Source of the DNA: Microbacterium sp. AK009
GTDB lineage: Bacteria > Actinomycetota > Actinomycetes > Actinomycetales > Microbacteriaceae
NCBI RefSeq assembly: GCF_013410955.1
Contig: NZ_JACCCG010000003.1
Coordinates: 310,001-374,000, forward strand
Direction: 5' to 3'
DNA length: 64,000 bases
Part shown: piece by piece, positions 17,065 through 25,015 of the stretch
Position numbering within the stretch: the first letter of the stretch is position 1
How the letters are laid out: each line of letters begins with the position of its first letter
Translations under genes and position numbers: made by a program
Notes under the pieces: generated by a model
Database searches by the model: none
What the model was told of the DNA's origin: nothing
Seen by the model: only the letters and a program-made list of their open reading frames with translations

Positions 17065-17958
17065 ATGTCCCAGACGACCCGGACACATGAGCCGACCAGC
17101 GCCCCCGGCGCCCGCACGACGGTCGATGATGCGCCGACGACGCCCGTCGCGGTGCAGCGCCGGCAGCCGCAGGGACGGATGCTGAAGATCCTGCCGTGGA
17201 TCGTCACCCCGTCGTTGGTGATCCTGATCATCGTGGCCTGGCAGCTCTACGTCACCCTCGGTGATGTGAACCCGTTCGTCTTCCCCCCACCGGCCGCGGT
17301 CGGGCAGGCGTTCGTCGTTCTCGTCACCGATCCCGCGACGTGGGCGGAGCTCGGCATCACCGTGAGCGAGATCCTCATCGGATTCGCCGTGGCGGTCATC
17401 CTCGGCGTCATCGTCGGCGTGGTGCTCGGAAAGCTCCCCTGGCTCGAACTGAGCATCCGTCCCCTCATCGTCATCTCGCAGGTCGCACCGAAGGTGGCGT
17501 TCATCCCGCTGTTCGTCATCTGGTTCGGGTTCGGGATGACCTCGAAGATCGTGCTCGCTGCGCTTCTGGCCTTCTTCCCCGTCATGCTGAACGTGCTCCT
17601 GGGCGTTCGGTCCGTGGAGCAGGGCCAGCGCGAGGTGATGAGCAGCCTGAACGCGTCGCGCGCCCAGACGTTCACCCAGCTCGAGCTGCGGAGCCTCCAG
17701 CCCTACCTCTTCGCCGGCATGGAGGTCGGCATCGTGCTGGCCACGACCGGAGCCATCGTGGGCGAGTACCTGGGAGGAAGCGAAGGGCTCGGTGCGATGG
17801 TGGTGAGAGCGATGAACTCCCTCGATGCTGCGAGGACGTTCGCCCTCATTCTGCTGCTGGCGCTGATCGGTCTGGTGCTCTATCTCATCGTGAATGAGGC
17901 CAAGCGGTTCTTCATCCCGTGGCACGAGTCGGTGTACGGGCTGCGCTCGGAGACGTGA
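17065..17958 (+). CDS. ABC transporter permease (SsuC/TauC-like)
   Basis: A 297-residue inner-membrane subunit with about six spans. A binding-protein-dependent transport loop (the EAA region) is visible around NASRAQTFTQLELRSLQPYL. About 40 cytoplasmic residues precede the first span. The start lies directly after the ATPase stop. It completes the importer that follows aconitase X. Confidence 0.9.
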   Translation: MSQTTRTHEPTSAPGARTTVDDAPTTPVAVQRRQPQGRMLKILPWIVTPSLVILIIVAWQLYVTLGDVNPFVFPPPAAVGQAFVVLVTDPATWAELGITVSEILIGFAVAVILGVIVGVVLGKLPWLELSIRPLIVISQVAPKVAFIPLFVIWFGFGMTSKIVLAALLAFFPVMLNVLLGVRSVEQGQREVMSSLNASRAQTFTQLELRSLQPYLFAGMEVGIVLATTGAIVGEYLGGSEGLGAMVVRAMNSLDAARTFALILLLALIGLVLYLIVNEAKRFFIPWHESVYGLRSET

Positions 17959-17969
17959 GCCTCGAGCTG

Positions 17970-18007
17970 CGCGCGCCCCGGTCTTTAGGATGAGAGCGGG
18001 GCGCGCG
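17970..18007. terminator. GC hairpin between permease and IclR gene
   Basis: A 10-bp stem, CGCGCGCCCC (17970-17979) with 17998-18007, encloses an 18-nt loop. It may end the importer transcript or serve as an operator for the IclR gene that starts at 18036. There is no T-run, so the call is uncertain. Confidence 0.4.
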
Positions 18008-18035
18008 AGCGCGAGACGACGCGGGTGGGAGAACG

Positions 18036-18878
18036 GTGGCCGAAGAACGATCACGCGACCGTATCCAGAGCATCGAGCGTGCGGTCGCGGTGCTGCGGGC
18101 CTTCGGCGGCCATGACGCCGCGCTCAGCGTGAGCGGTGTGGCCGACAGGGTCGGGCTGCCGCGCCCGGTGGTGCGACGCATCCTGCTGACCTTCGAGCAC
18201 CTCGGTTACGTCCGCGTGCAGAACGGCAGGTGGAGTCTGACCGCGCGCATCCTGGAACTGGGTGCCGGCTACTTCGCGTCATCGTCGCTGCCGGAGATCG
18301 CCCACCCCGTCATGAGCGACGTCGTGGCCCGGACGGGTGAGACGTGCAGCCTCGGGGTGCTCGACGGCTACGACGTCATCCACGTCGCGCGTGTGGAAGA
18401 GAGGCGTCCGTTGCCGGACGCGGTGCGCATCGGCATGCGGCTGCCAGCCCACGCCACGGCGGTGGGCCGGGTCCTCCTCGCCAGCCTCGATCCGGTGTCG
18501 CGGGAGCATTACCTCGACGGTCAGCCCCGCGAGCGCTTCACGCCACGGACGATCGTCGAGGCCGCGCACCTGCGGGCGCACCTCGAAGAGGTACGCCGTC
18601 GGGGGTACGATCTGTCGCTCGAGGAACTCCATCCCGGCATGATCGCTGCGGCCGTGCCTGTGGTCGTCGACGACGTCGCGGTGGCGGCGCTCACCGTGTC
18701 TTCGACGACGGTGAGGTCGGATGCCGCGACCCTCACCGCGGAGATCGTGCCGGTGCTGCGTGAGGCGGCGGCGCGGATCGCCGCGCGTCACCGCGCCGCG
18801 AACCCCCACCTCTTCCGCTCCGGTCAGGCCGGCGTCGGAACCGCCATCGAGGCGGACGGCAGCTCGGTGCCCAGGTAG
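18036..18878 (+). CDS. IclR-family regulator (PcaR-like)
   Basis: A 280-residue protein with an IclR winged helix (SVSGVADRVGLPRPVVRRIL, about residues 28-47) and effector domain (PAHATAVGRVLLA). The opening SIERAVAVLRAF is typical of the PcaR/PcaU subgroup, which activates or represses aromatic and small-acid catabolism. The start is GTG 18036. It lies behind the aconitase X/importer cluster and is the best candidate to bind the paired dyads at 11232 and 14953. Its 3' end overlaps the convergent flavoprotein gene by 55 bp. Confidence 0.88.
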   Translation: MAEERSRDRIQSIERAVAVLRAFGGHDAALSVSGVADRVGLPRPVVRRILLTFEHLGYVRVQNGRWSLTARILELGAGYFASSSLPEIAHPVMSDVVARTGETCSLGVLDGYDVIHVARVEERRPLPDAVRIGMRLPAHATAVGRVLLASLDPVSREHYLDGQPRERFTPRTIVEAAHLRAHLEEVRRRGYDLSLEELHPGMIAAAVPVVVDDVAVAALTVSSTTVRSDAATLTAEIVPVLREAAARIAARHRAANPHLFRSGQAGVGTAIEADGSSVPR

Positions 18879-20194
18879 ACACCGGCGGAGACGAGCCGCT
18901 GCTGCAGGAGGCCGACGTCGACGCGCGCGACGTCGCTGTCCGAAGCGAGCGCAAGATCGGCGGCCGTGCCGGCTGCCTGCCCCATGACGAAGCACGGACC
19001 CGTGACCCGGCCGGAGGATTGGCCACGCTGGGTCATCGATGCGCACCTGCCGGCGACCAGGAGATTCGGCACACCCTGCGGCACCAGCATGCGGTAGGGC
19101 AGCTGGTTGAAGCCCCGGCTCGCGCTGTCGGCGAAGCGGAACTCGACGTCGCCCGCGACGTGCGCCTCGACCGGCCACCCGTTCACGCCGATCGTGTCGT
19201 CGAAGTCCGCGCAGCCGAGGATGTCCTCCTCCGTAAGGCTGTAGGAGCCGATGATCCGCCTCGTCTCGCGGATGCCGATCTGCGGCGCGATGTCGACCAC
19301 GTACGACTCTTCGAACCCCGGTGTGCGCTCGCGGATGAAGGCGAACGTGTGCTTCACCTGCTGCCGCCCCTGCAGTTCCCCATGGGTCAGCTGCTTCACG
19401 TCGGTGCCGTCGACGGCGCTCCCGTCGTCATTGCTGAGCTGCGTGAGGTTGGAGCGCCACTCGATCGGATGACGCTGCGGCCTCACGATCGGCTTCTTGC
19501 GCGGGAACCGGTGCGTTCCCGCCTCCTCGGCCTCTTCCATGATCCGTCGGATCGTCTTCCACGCGGGCCCCGCCGCGACCGGGTCGACGCCGTTGATCCG
19601 GAACATCAGCGAGGGGTAGAGCAGATGCTCGGACCGTTCCACGGGAGCGCCGGCCCACACGGCGAGATCGGCATCACCCGATCCGTCGACGAAGATGCGT
19701 CCGCGGACCGCCTGGCGGCCGGACTTCGACTCGATGATGACCGCATCGATCCGGTCGCCGTCCATCACCGCCCCCACGGCCGTGGCGTGGAAGAGCAGGT
19801 CGACGCCGGAGGCGCCGATCAGCTCGTCGGCGGCGATCTTGTACGCCGAGATGTCGAAGGCCTGCGCCATGATGCGGTTGTCGACGCTCAGGTGAGGAGG
19901 GTTGAGCCCGTCGAGCGCTTCGAGGCGATCGAGCAACTCGTCGGTCAGTCCGCGGATCACCCGTACGTCGTCGCCGTACACCCGGGCGTGCAGCCCGCAG
20001 AACGTGCTGAGGCCGCCCATCGTCCCCGCGCCGCCGAGGAAGCCGTACCGTTCGATCAGGAGCGTGGACCGCCCTGCGCGTCCGGCCGCGGCTGCGGCGA
20101 AAAGACCGGCGGGCCCGCCCCCGACCACCACGACGTCGTACTCGCCGATGACCGGAACATCAGCGGCCGGCACTCGGATGCTGGTGGTGTTCAT
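18824..20194 (-). CDS. FAD-dependent oxidoreductase
   Basis: A 456-residue flavoprotein of the FAD_oxidored family. The dinucleotide motif VVVVGGGPAGLFAA is near residue 20, followed by FLGGAGTMGG and the second FAD motif IFVDGSGDADLAVWAG. A C-terminal GRCASMTQRGQSSGRVTGP segment closes the fold. Members oxidise or reduce small organic acids with FAD, and the acceptor is unknown. The ATG at 20194 overlaps the dehydratase stop (ATGA), so the two enzymes are co-translated and probably act consecutively. Confidence 0.82.
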   Translation of the reverse strand: MNTTSIRVPAADVPVIGEYDVVVVGGGPAGLFAAAAAGRAGRSTLLIERYGFLGGAGTMGGLSTFCGLHARVYGDDVRVIRGLTDELLDRLEALDGLNPPHLSVDNRIMAQAFDISAYKIAADELIGASGVDLLFHATAVGAVMDGDRIDAVIIESKSGRQAVRGRIFVDGSGDADLAVWAGAPVERSEHLLYPSLMFRINGVDPVAAGPAWKTIRRIMEEAEEAGTHRFPRKKPIVRPQRHPIEWRSNLTQLSNDDGSAVDGTDVKQLTHGELQGRQQVKHTFAFIRERTPGFEESYVVDIAPQIGIRETRRIIGSYSLTEEDILGCADFDDTIGVNGWPVEAHVAGDVEFRFADSASRGFNQLPYRMLVPQGVPNLLVAGRCASMTQRGQSSGRVTGPCFVMGQAAGTAADLALASDSDVARVDVGLLQQRLVSAGVYLGTELPSASMAVPTPA

Positions 20195-21954
20195 GCGCTC
20201 TCCTCCGTTGTGGGCTCCAGACCGGCGTCGGGCCGGGTCGCGCTGCGGGCGGAATCCCGTCGCGCGCACAGGTCGGCGTTCGGGCGTGCGCAGAGCACCG
20301 CGCCGCAGCTGAGCGGCTGCACCAGCTGCTCGTAGTGATCGAGCATTCCGCCGCCCGTGTCGCGATCGAGCGGAGCCCGGTACGGTTCCCTCGCTGCCAG
20401 CTCCTCGGCGGGCACGAGGAGGTCGACCCGCCCGTCTGCGAGGTCGATGTCGATGATGTCGTCCTCCTGCACCCGGCCGAGCGGTCCGTCGGCGGCCGCC
20501 TCGGGGGAGACCTCTCCGATGGAGATGCCCTGGTTGACGAGGCCGCTGAACTGCCCGTCGGTCACGAGCGCAACGTGCTCGGCCAGGCCGCGGGCGTGGA
20601 GGGCGAAGATGAAGGCGGATGTCAGCCCCATTCCGGGCGCGCCGGCGACGCCGATGCCGCGGATGACCGCGACGTCGCCGCGGCGGAGGCGACCGTCGGC
20701 GATCGCTGCGATCGCCTCTTCGCGATTGCCGAACACGCGTGCCGGACCTCGGAACCGATGCGGCCCGGGATCGGGCACCGGTCGTTTGGCAACGGCGCCG
20801 CCGGGTGCGAGGGTACCCCGCAGGACGGAGATCGCCGGATCCGTGCCGAACGGATCGGCGAGGGACCGGATCACCGTGCCGTCCGCGGCCGGAGCACGGT
20901 TCGCGTTCTCGGCGACCGTCGTCCCGGCGACGGTCATCTCGTCGCCCGCCAGAAGCGGAAGCAATTCCCGCAGCACCGTCGCCCCGCCTCCGGCATCTTC
21001 GAACTGCTCCACGAGCCACGGGCCGTTCGGTCGCACCGCCGCCAGCAGGGGCGTCTGCCGCCCGAGCGTGCGGAACAGCTCCCACACGTCGACGTCGAGG
21101 CCGGATTCGACGGCGATCGCCTGCAGGTGCTTGATGGTGTTCATCGAACCGCCCACGGAGAGCATGGTCCTCACCGCATTCGTGATCGACCCGGCGGTGA
21201 TGATGTCGCGGGGGCGTACGTCGCGTGCGATCAGGTCGGAGAGCGCGGCTGCGGACGCGCGGACACCCGCCCACATCCGTTCGCTGTTCGCGCGAACGGG
21301 CGCGGACCCCGGCATCGCCATGCCGAGCGCCTCGGCGACCATGTGCATCGAGTTCGCCGTCGCCAGACCCGCGCACACCCCCGGTCCGAGGATCGCATCG
21401 TCGGCGAGGTCGGCGAGATGGTCGGTCGGCGCGCCGGTGACCGCCGCCTGGGCGGCGAGGAGGAAGACCTCCTCCACATCGGCCTCGCGGCCTTCCGCGA
21501 GACCGGAATGCTGATACCCGCAGGGGATGATGACGGTCGGGATGTTCAAGCGGCCCGCCGCCATCAGATGCGCGGGGGTCGTCTTGTCGCACGAGCTCAG
21601 ACAGATCATCGCGTCGAGCTTCGCGCCCTCGACGGCCGCTTCGATGTCGTCGACGATCAGGTCGCGGCTCGGGAGGATGTAGCGGCCGGCGCGTCCGGCG
21701 CTCGTGACGAAGTCCGAGGGGGCGACCGTGCGTATCTCGAACGGAAGAAGTCCGTGGTCGCGCAGTTCGGACTTGAGGACCGGGACGATGTCATCGAGAT
21801 GCGCGTAACACGCCGCCAGGTCGGACGACGTGTTGACGATCGCCACCTTCGGCTTGGTGAGGTCCGACGCTGCGATGCCGAGCGACCTCCACTGCGCGCG
21901 CCGGGCGATCCCGAGCGCAGAAGTGGGCGGCAGGTTGCTTCTCAGCTCGGGCAT
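20191..21954 (-). CDS. IlvD/Edd-family dehydratase
   Basis: A 587-residue Fe-S dehydratase of the dihydroxy-acid/6-phosphogluconate/sugar-acid group. Cluster cysteines are visible in CLSSCDKTTP and GPGVCAG, with AGSITNAVRTMLSVGGS and DGQFSGL as further landmarks. The sequence is clearly divergent from true IlvD, and an Arg-rich 40-residue tail follows the catalytic fold. A sugar-acid or hydroxy-acid substrate is more likely than a role in branched-chain synthesis. It is the first gene of the two-gene operon under the inverted-repeat operator at 22010-22045. Confidence 0.85.
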   Translation of the reverse strand: MPELRSNLPPTSALGIARRAQWRSLGIAASDLTKPKVAIVNTSSDLAACYAHLDDIVPVLKSELRDHGLLPFEIRTVAPSDFVTSAGRAGRYILPSRDLIVDDIEAAVEGAKLDAMICLSSCDKTTPAHLMAAGRLNIPTVIIPCGYQHSGLAEGREADVEEVFLLAAQAAVTGAPTDHLADLADDAILGPGVCAGLATANSMHMVAEALGMAMPGSAPVRANSERMWAGVRASAAALSDLIARDVRPRDIITAGSITNAVRTMLSVGGSMNTIKHLQAIAVESGLDVDVWELFRTLGRQTPLLAAVRPNGPWLVEQFEDAGGGATVLRELLPLLAGDEMTVAGTTVAENANRAPAADGTVIRSLADPFGTDPAISVLRGTLAPGGAVAKRPVPDPGPHRFRGPARVFGNREEAIAAIADGRLRRGDVAVIRGIGVAGAPGMGLTSAFIFALHARGLAEHVALVTDGQFSGLVNQGISIGEVSPEAAADGPLGRVQEDDIIDIDLADGRVDLLVPAEELAAREPYRAPLDRDTGGGMLDHYEQLVQPLSCGAVLCARPNADLCARRDSARSATRPDAGLEPTTEESA

Positions 21955-22009
21955 CGTCGACCTCGTCTCCCTCGGGCGACTCTCGGCCAGACACCGCCCG
22001 CCCTGTCAG

Positions 22010-22045
22010 TGTACGCAATGCGTCTAGAAGACCGCAATGCGTACA
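22010..22045 (-). promoter_or_regulatory. Two-site inverted-repeat operator upstream of the dehydratase operon
   Basis: TGTACGCA (22010-22017) and TGCGTACA (22038-22045) are exact inverted arms. Each arm also contains the near-palindrome CGCAATGCG (22014-22022 and 22033-22041). A promoter with TTGCGG and TACACT hexamers on the minus strand can be drawn between the arms. The site lies about 55 bp before the dehydratase start. The binder is not encoded next to it. A GntR- or IclR-type regulator is likely. Confidence 0.55.
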
Positions 22046-22120
22046 TTCGGCAGGACGCACCACATCATCGTCACCGGGCGCCACCTGTCGCGACGGGGGA
22101 CTCGCCCGTCCGCCCGCGGC

Positions 22121-23701
22121 TCAGAAGACGTCGACGGGGAACTCGTGCCAGCCCGTCGCGCCGTCGGGCACGACACCGGCGACATCGGAGGTCTGCGTCT
22201 CGCCGAGAGCGTTGGTGGCGCGGCAGCGCAACACGTGTCGCCCGGTCGTCGCCCGCCACGGCAGGCTCCACTGCACCCACGTGTCATACGAGATGGCCGT
22301 GGCGAGGGTCGCCTCTTCCCACGGGCCGTCGTCGACCTGCACCTCCACGCGTGAGACGCCGACGTGCGGCTGCCAGGCGACCCCCGCGATGACGGTGTCG
22401 CCCGCGCTCAATCCCTGACCGGGACGCGGCACGTCGATGCGCGACTGGAGCTTGACCGGGCCGCGTTCGGACCATCCGCGGTCGGTCCAGTACGCGGTCG
22501 CCCGGTCGAAGCGGGTCACCTCGAGGTCGACGACCCATTTCGTCGCCGAGACGTAGCCGTACAGGCCCGGCACGACCATCCGCACGGGGAACCCGTGTTC
22601 CAGGGGCAGGGGCTCGCCGTTCATGCCGACGGCGAGGATGGACCAGCGTTCGGGGTCGGTGAGCGCCTCGAGGGGTGTCGACGCGGTGAAACCGTCGATC
22701 GACCGGGACAGCACCATATCGGCGTCCGCCATCGGACGGGCGCGCGCGAGCAGTTCACGGATCGGGTATCCAAGCCACAGCGCGTTGCCGATGAGCGTTC
22801 CCCCGACCTCGTTCGACACGCACGACAGCGTGGCGTACCCCTCTTCGAGCGGGAGGGCGACGAGTTCGTCCCAGGTGAGGGTGATCTCGTTCTGCACCAT
22901 CCCGCGGATGCGCAGCGACCAATCGGCCGGGTCGACCTGCGGCACGACCAGTGCGGTGTCGATCCGGTAGAACGAGTCGTTCGGGGTCACGACGTCGGCC
23001 AGTCCCGGGATGTTCAGCTCGGCCCCGCCGGGGACCGGGGGCGCGGCAACAGCCGGGCTCGGCAGGCGCAGCGCCGCGCGGATCGCCGCGACCGCGCGGC
23101 TGCTCCCGCTCACGATCGTCGCCCCGAGGACGGCGACGAGCCCGATCGCGGCCGCGCCACCCGTCCAGGCGAGGAATCGCCGACGATCCATCTCCTGCGG
23201 GCGGTCGAGGGGAGCATCGGCGGGCGCCGCATCCGTTCGGACGGTGGGCTGCGCGGAGAGCATCCGCATCAGCATCCGCAGGGTGAGGGCCATGGTGGCG
23301 CCGGCGATGAGGGAGGGGAGCCACGACAGCGGGCCGGCGTCGGTGCGGGTGAGCGCGACGGCGGCGCCGACGATCCCGAGGGCGACGGCGATCGCCACCC
23401 CGACCGGCGGGCGGCGTCGTTCGGCCAGTCCCGCCACGCAGGCCACCGCGAGCAGCACGATGGCGATCCCGGTGAGGAGGGCGACTTTGTCAGCGGTGCC
23501 GAACCAGGCGATCGCGGTGTCTTTGGCCCAGGGAGGAGCGGCGTCGATGAGCGCGCCGCCGATGGCGGCGAAGGGGCTGGATGCCGGGGCGATCAGCGCC
23601 GCCGAGAGCTCACCGAGGCCGGCGCCCAGAAGCGCCGCGACGGCGCCGCCGGCCGCGGCGAACCATCCGTCCCGGGTCCTCGCGCGGTCGGTCGTCGCCA
23701 C
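22121..23701 (-). CDS. Membrane-anchored molybdopterin-dependent oxidoreductase (sulfite-oxidase family)
   Basis: A 526-residue protein. The N-terminal 150 residues contain about four membrane spans. A further span (about 170-190) follows the MDRRRFLAW segment, which resembles a Tat-like signal. The catalytic domain has the molybdenum-ligand Cys in TLSCVSNEVGG, and a Mo-co dimerisation-like immunoglobulin domain ends the protein. It would face outside the membrane. GTG 23701 is chosen because TAGGCT stands 7 nt before it (leaderless pattern). ATG 23749 is an alternative. The substrate is unknown; sulfite or methionine sulfoxide type reactions are candidates. Confidence 0.82.
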   Translation of the reverse strand: MATTDRARTRDGWFAAAGGAVAALLGAGLGELSAALIAPASSPFAAIGGALIDAAPPWAKDTAIAWFGTADKVALLTGIAIVLLAVACVAGLAERRRPPVGVAIAVALGIVGAAVALTRTDAGPLSWLPSLIAGATMALTLRMLMRMLSAQPTVRTDAAPADAPLDRPQEMDRRRFLAWTGGAAAIGLVAVLGATIVSGSSRAVAAIRAALRLPSPAVAAPPVPGGAELNIPGLADVVTPNDSFYRIDTALVVPQVDPADWSLRIRGMVQNEITLTWDELVALPLEEGYATLSCVSNEVGGTLIGNALWLGYPIRELLARARPMADADMVLSRSIDGFTASTPLEALTDPERWSILAVGMNGEPLPLEHGFPVRMVVPGLYGYVSATKWVVDLEVTRFDRATAYWTDRGWSERGPVKLQSRIDVPRPGQGLSAGDTVIAGVAWQPHVGVSRVEVQVDDGPWEEATLATAISYDTWVQWSLPWRATTGRHVLRCRATNALGETQTSDVAGVVPDGATGWHEFPVDVF

Positions 23702-23708
23702 ATTCCCG

Positions 23709-23714
23709 AGCCTA
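23709..23714 (-). promoter_or_regulatory. Leaderless-type -10 box TAGGCT
   Basis: TAGGCT on the minus strand lies 7 nt before GTG 23701. No ribosome-binding sequence is present, so the transcript probably begins at the start codon. The same arrangement recurs at several genes in this window. Confidence 0.5.
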
Positions 23715-23831
23715 CGGCGCCGCGCACGTGCGGGCTCCGGGTCAGTCATTACCGAAGGCTTACGACCCACAGCCGCCTCTGCGACGATTCCGTCGTTTCG
23801 CCGCGGCATCCGGATGCGACAGAGTAGCCGC

Positions 23832-25007
23832 ATGGCGACACGGCGCGCGGAACGCATCCTGACCGTTCGCCGCTCCGACACCGCGGACGCGCCCGCCTTC
23901 GACCTGTCGTACGTGCGCTCTGGGCCGCGCGGCGCGACACCGGTGGTCATCCTCCCCGGCGGCCCGGGCCTCGCCTCGGTCCGCCCGTACCGCAGTGTGC
24001 GCCGGATCGCGGCGGGCGGCGGCCTGGACGTCATCATGATCGAGCACCGGGGCATCGGCCTCTCCCGCGCCGATCTCGCCGGGGCGCCGCTGCCGCCGTC
24101 GGCGATGCGCATCACGTCCGTGCTCGACGACATCGCCGCGGTGCTCGAGCGGGAACGCATCGCACGCGCGGTCGTGGTCGGGTCGTCCTACGGCAGCTAC
24201 CTGGCATCCGCCTTCGGCGTGCGCCACCCCGACCGTGTCGAGCGGATGCTGCTGGACTCGCCCCTGCAGTCCGCGGCCGACCTCGCGATCGAGCGGGAGC
24301 GCGTCCGGCGCGTGTTCTGGGACGCGGGCGACGGGCTCGCCGCGGACGTGCGCGCGCTCGTGGGGCGTGGTGAGGACGAGCGGTCGGTGCTCGACGTGGT
24401 CCGAGCGGCGTACGAGCTGGTCGGTCCCGAGCTGGCCGGGGCGCTGGCGCGCCGGCGGGTGCGCCGCGACGCGTCCTTCACCTGGCGAGCACTGTCGACC
24501 TACGCCACCCGGGGCGATGACATCGCCCGGATCCCGGGGGTGTACGAATTCGACCTCGCCGGGGTGATCGCCTTCCGCGAGCTCGCGTACGGGGCACCGC
24601 TCGACGGTCTGCCGCTGGACCCCGCCGCCACCTACGCGCCGTTGGCGCCACGGTTCCCCGCGTTCGCGGGGGAGCCGTACGACCTCCCCTCGCTCACTCC
24701 CGCGTTCGGGTGGCCCCTGGTCGTGATGAGCGGAACGAGAGACCTCCGCACCCCTCCCGCCATCGCCGAGCGGACAACCCGAACAGCACGGGACGCCGTG
24801 CTCATCTCGCTCGAGAACGGCCACAGCGCGCTGGACACCCACCCGGTCGCGCTCTTGAACGCCGTCCGTCGCCTCGTGCGGGGCAGGCAGTACCGCCTCC
24901 CCGGCGAGGCCGGCCTGCTCGACCGGCTGCCGCGGCGCGGTGCGGGCGCCCGCCTCCCCGACCTGTTCCGCGCGATGTCGCGCGCCGAGGGGCTCCTCGG
25001 TCGCTGA
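23832..25007 (+). CDS. Alpha/beta hydrolase (proline iminopeptidase-like)
   Basis: A 391-residue hydrolase with the oxyanion segment LPGGPGLAS, the EHRGIGLS strand-turn, and the nucleophile elbow VVGSSYGSYLA. A helical cap lies between about residues 150 and 270, and the charge-relay His is in ENGHSALD. This domain order fits the proline iminopeptidase/tripeptidyl-peptidase branch. No signal peptide is seen, so it is cytoplasmic. The gene diverges from the molybdoenzyme gene and converges closely (8 bp) on the ATP-grasp gene. Confidence 0.8.
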   Translation: MATRRAERILTVRRSDTADAPAFDLSYVRSGPRGATPVVILPGGPGLASVRPYRSVRRIAAGGGLDVIMIEHRGIGLSRADLAGAPLPPSAMRITSVLDDIAAVLERERIARAVVVGSSYGSYLASAFGVRHPDRVERMLLDSPLQSAADLAIERERVRRVFWDAGDGLAADVRALVGRGEDERSVLDVVRAAYELVGPELAGALARRRVRRDASFTWRALSTYATRGDDIARIPGVYEFDLAGVIAFRELAYGAPLDGLPLDPAATYAPLAPRFPAFAGEPYDLPSLTPAFGWPLVVMSGTRDLRTPPAIAERTTRTARDAVLISLENGHSALDTHPVALLNAVRRLVRGRQYRLPGEAGLLDRLPRRGAGARLPDLFRAMSRAEGLLGR

Positions 25008-25015
25008 CCGTCGGG

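Noticed and set aside
20335..22392. 685-codon plus-strand reading frame
   Set aside because: It is antisense to the dehydratase gene, whose protein has clear Fe-S motifs. The frame's product is Arg/Gly/Asp-rich without domains, the usual shadow in GC-rich DNA.
23010..23831. N-terminal extension of the 23832 hydrolase
   Set aside because: The upstream open frame runs through the opposite-strand molybdoenzyme gene and gives low-complexity sequence. ATG 23832 starts the recognisable fold.
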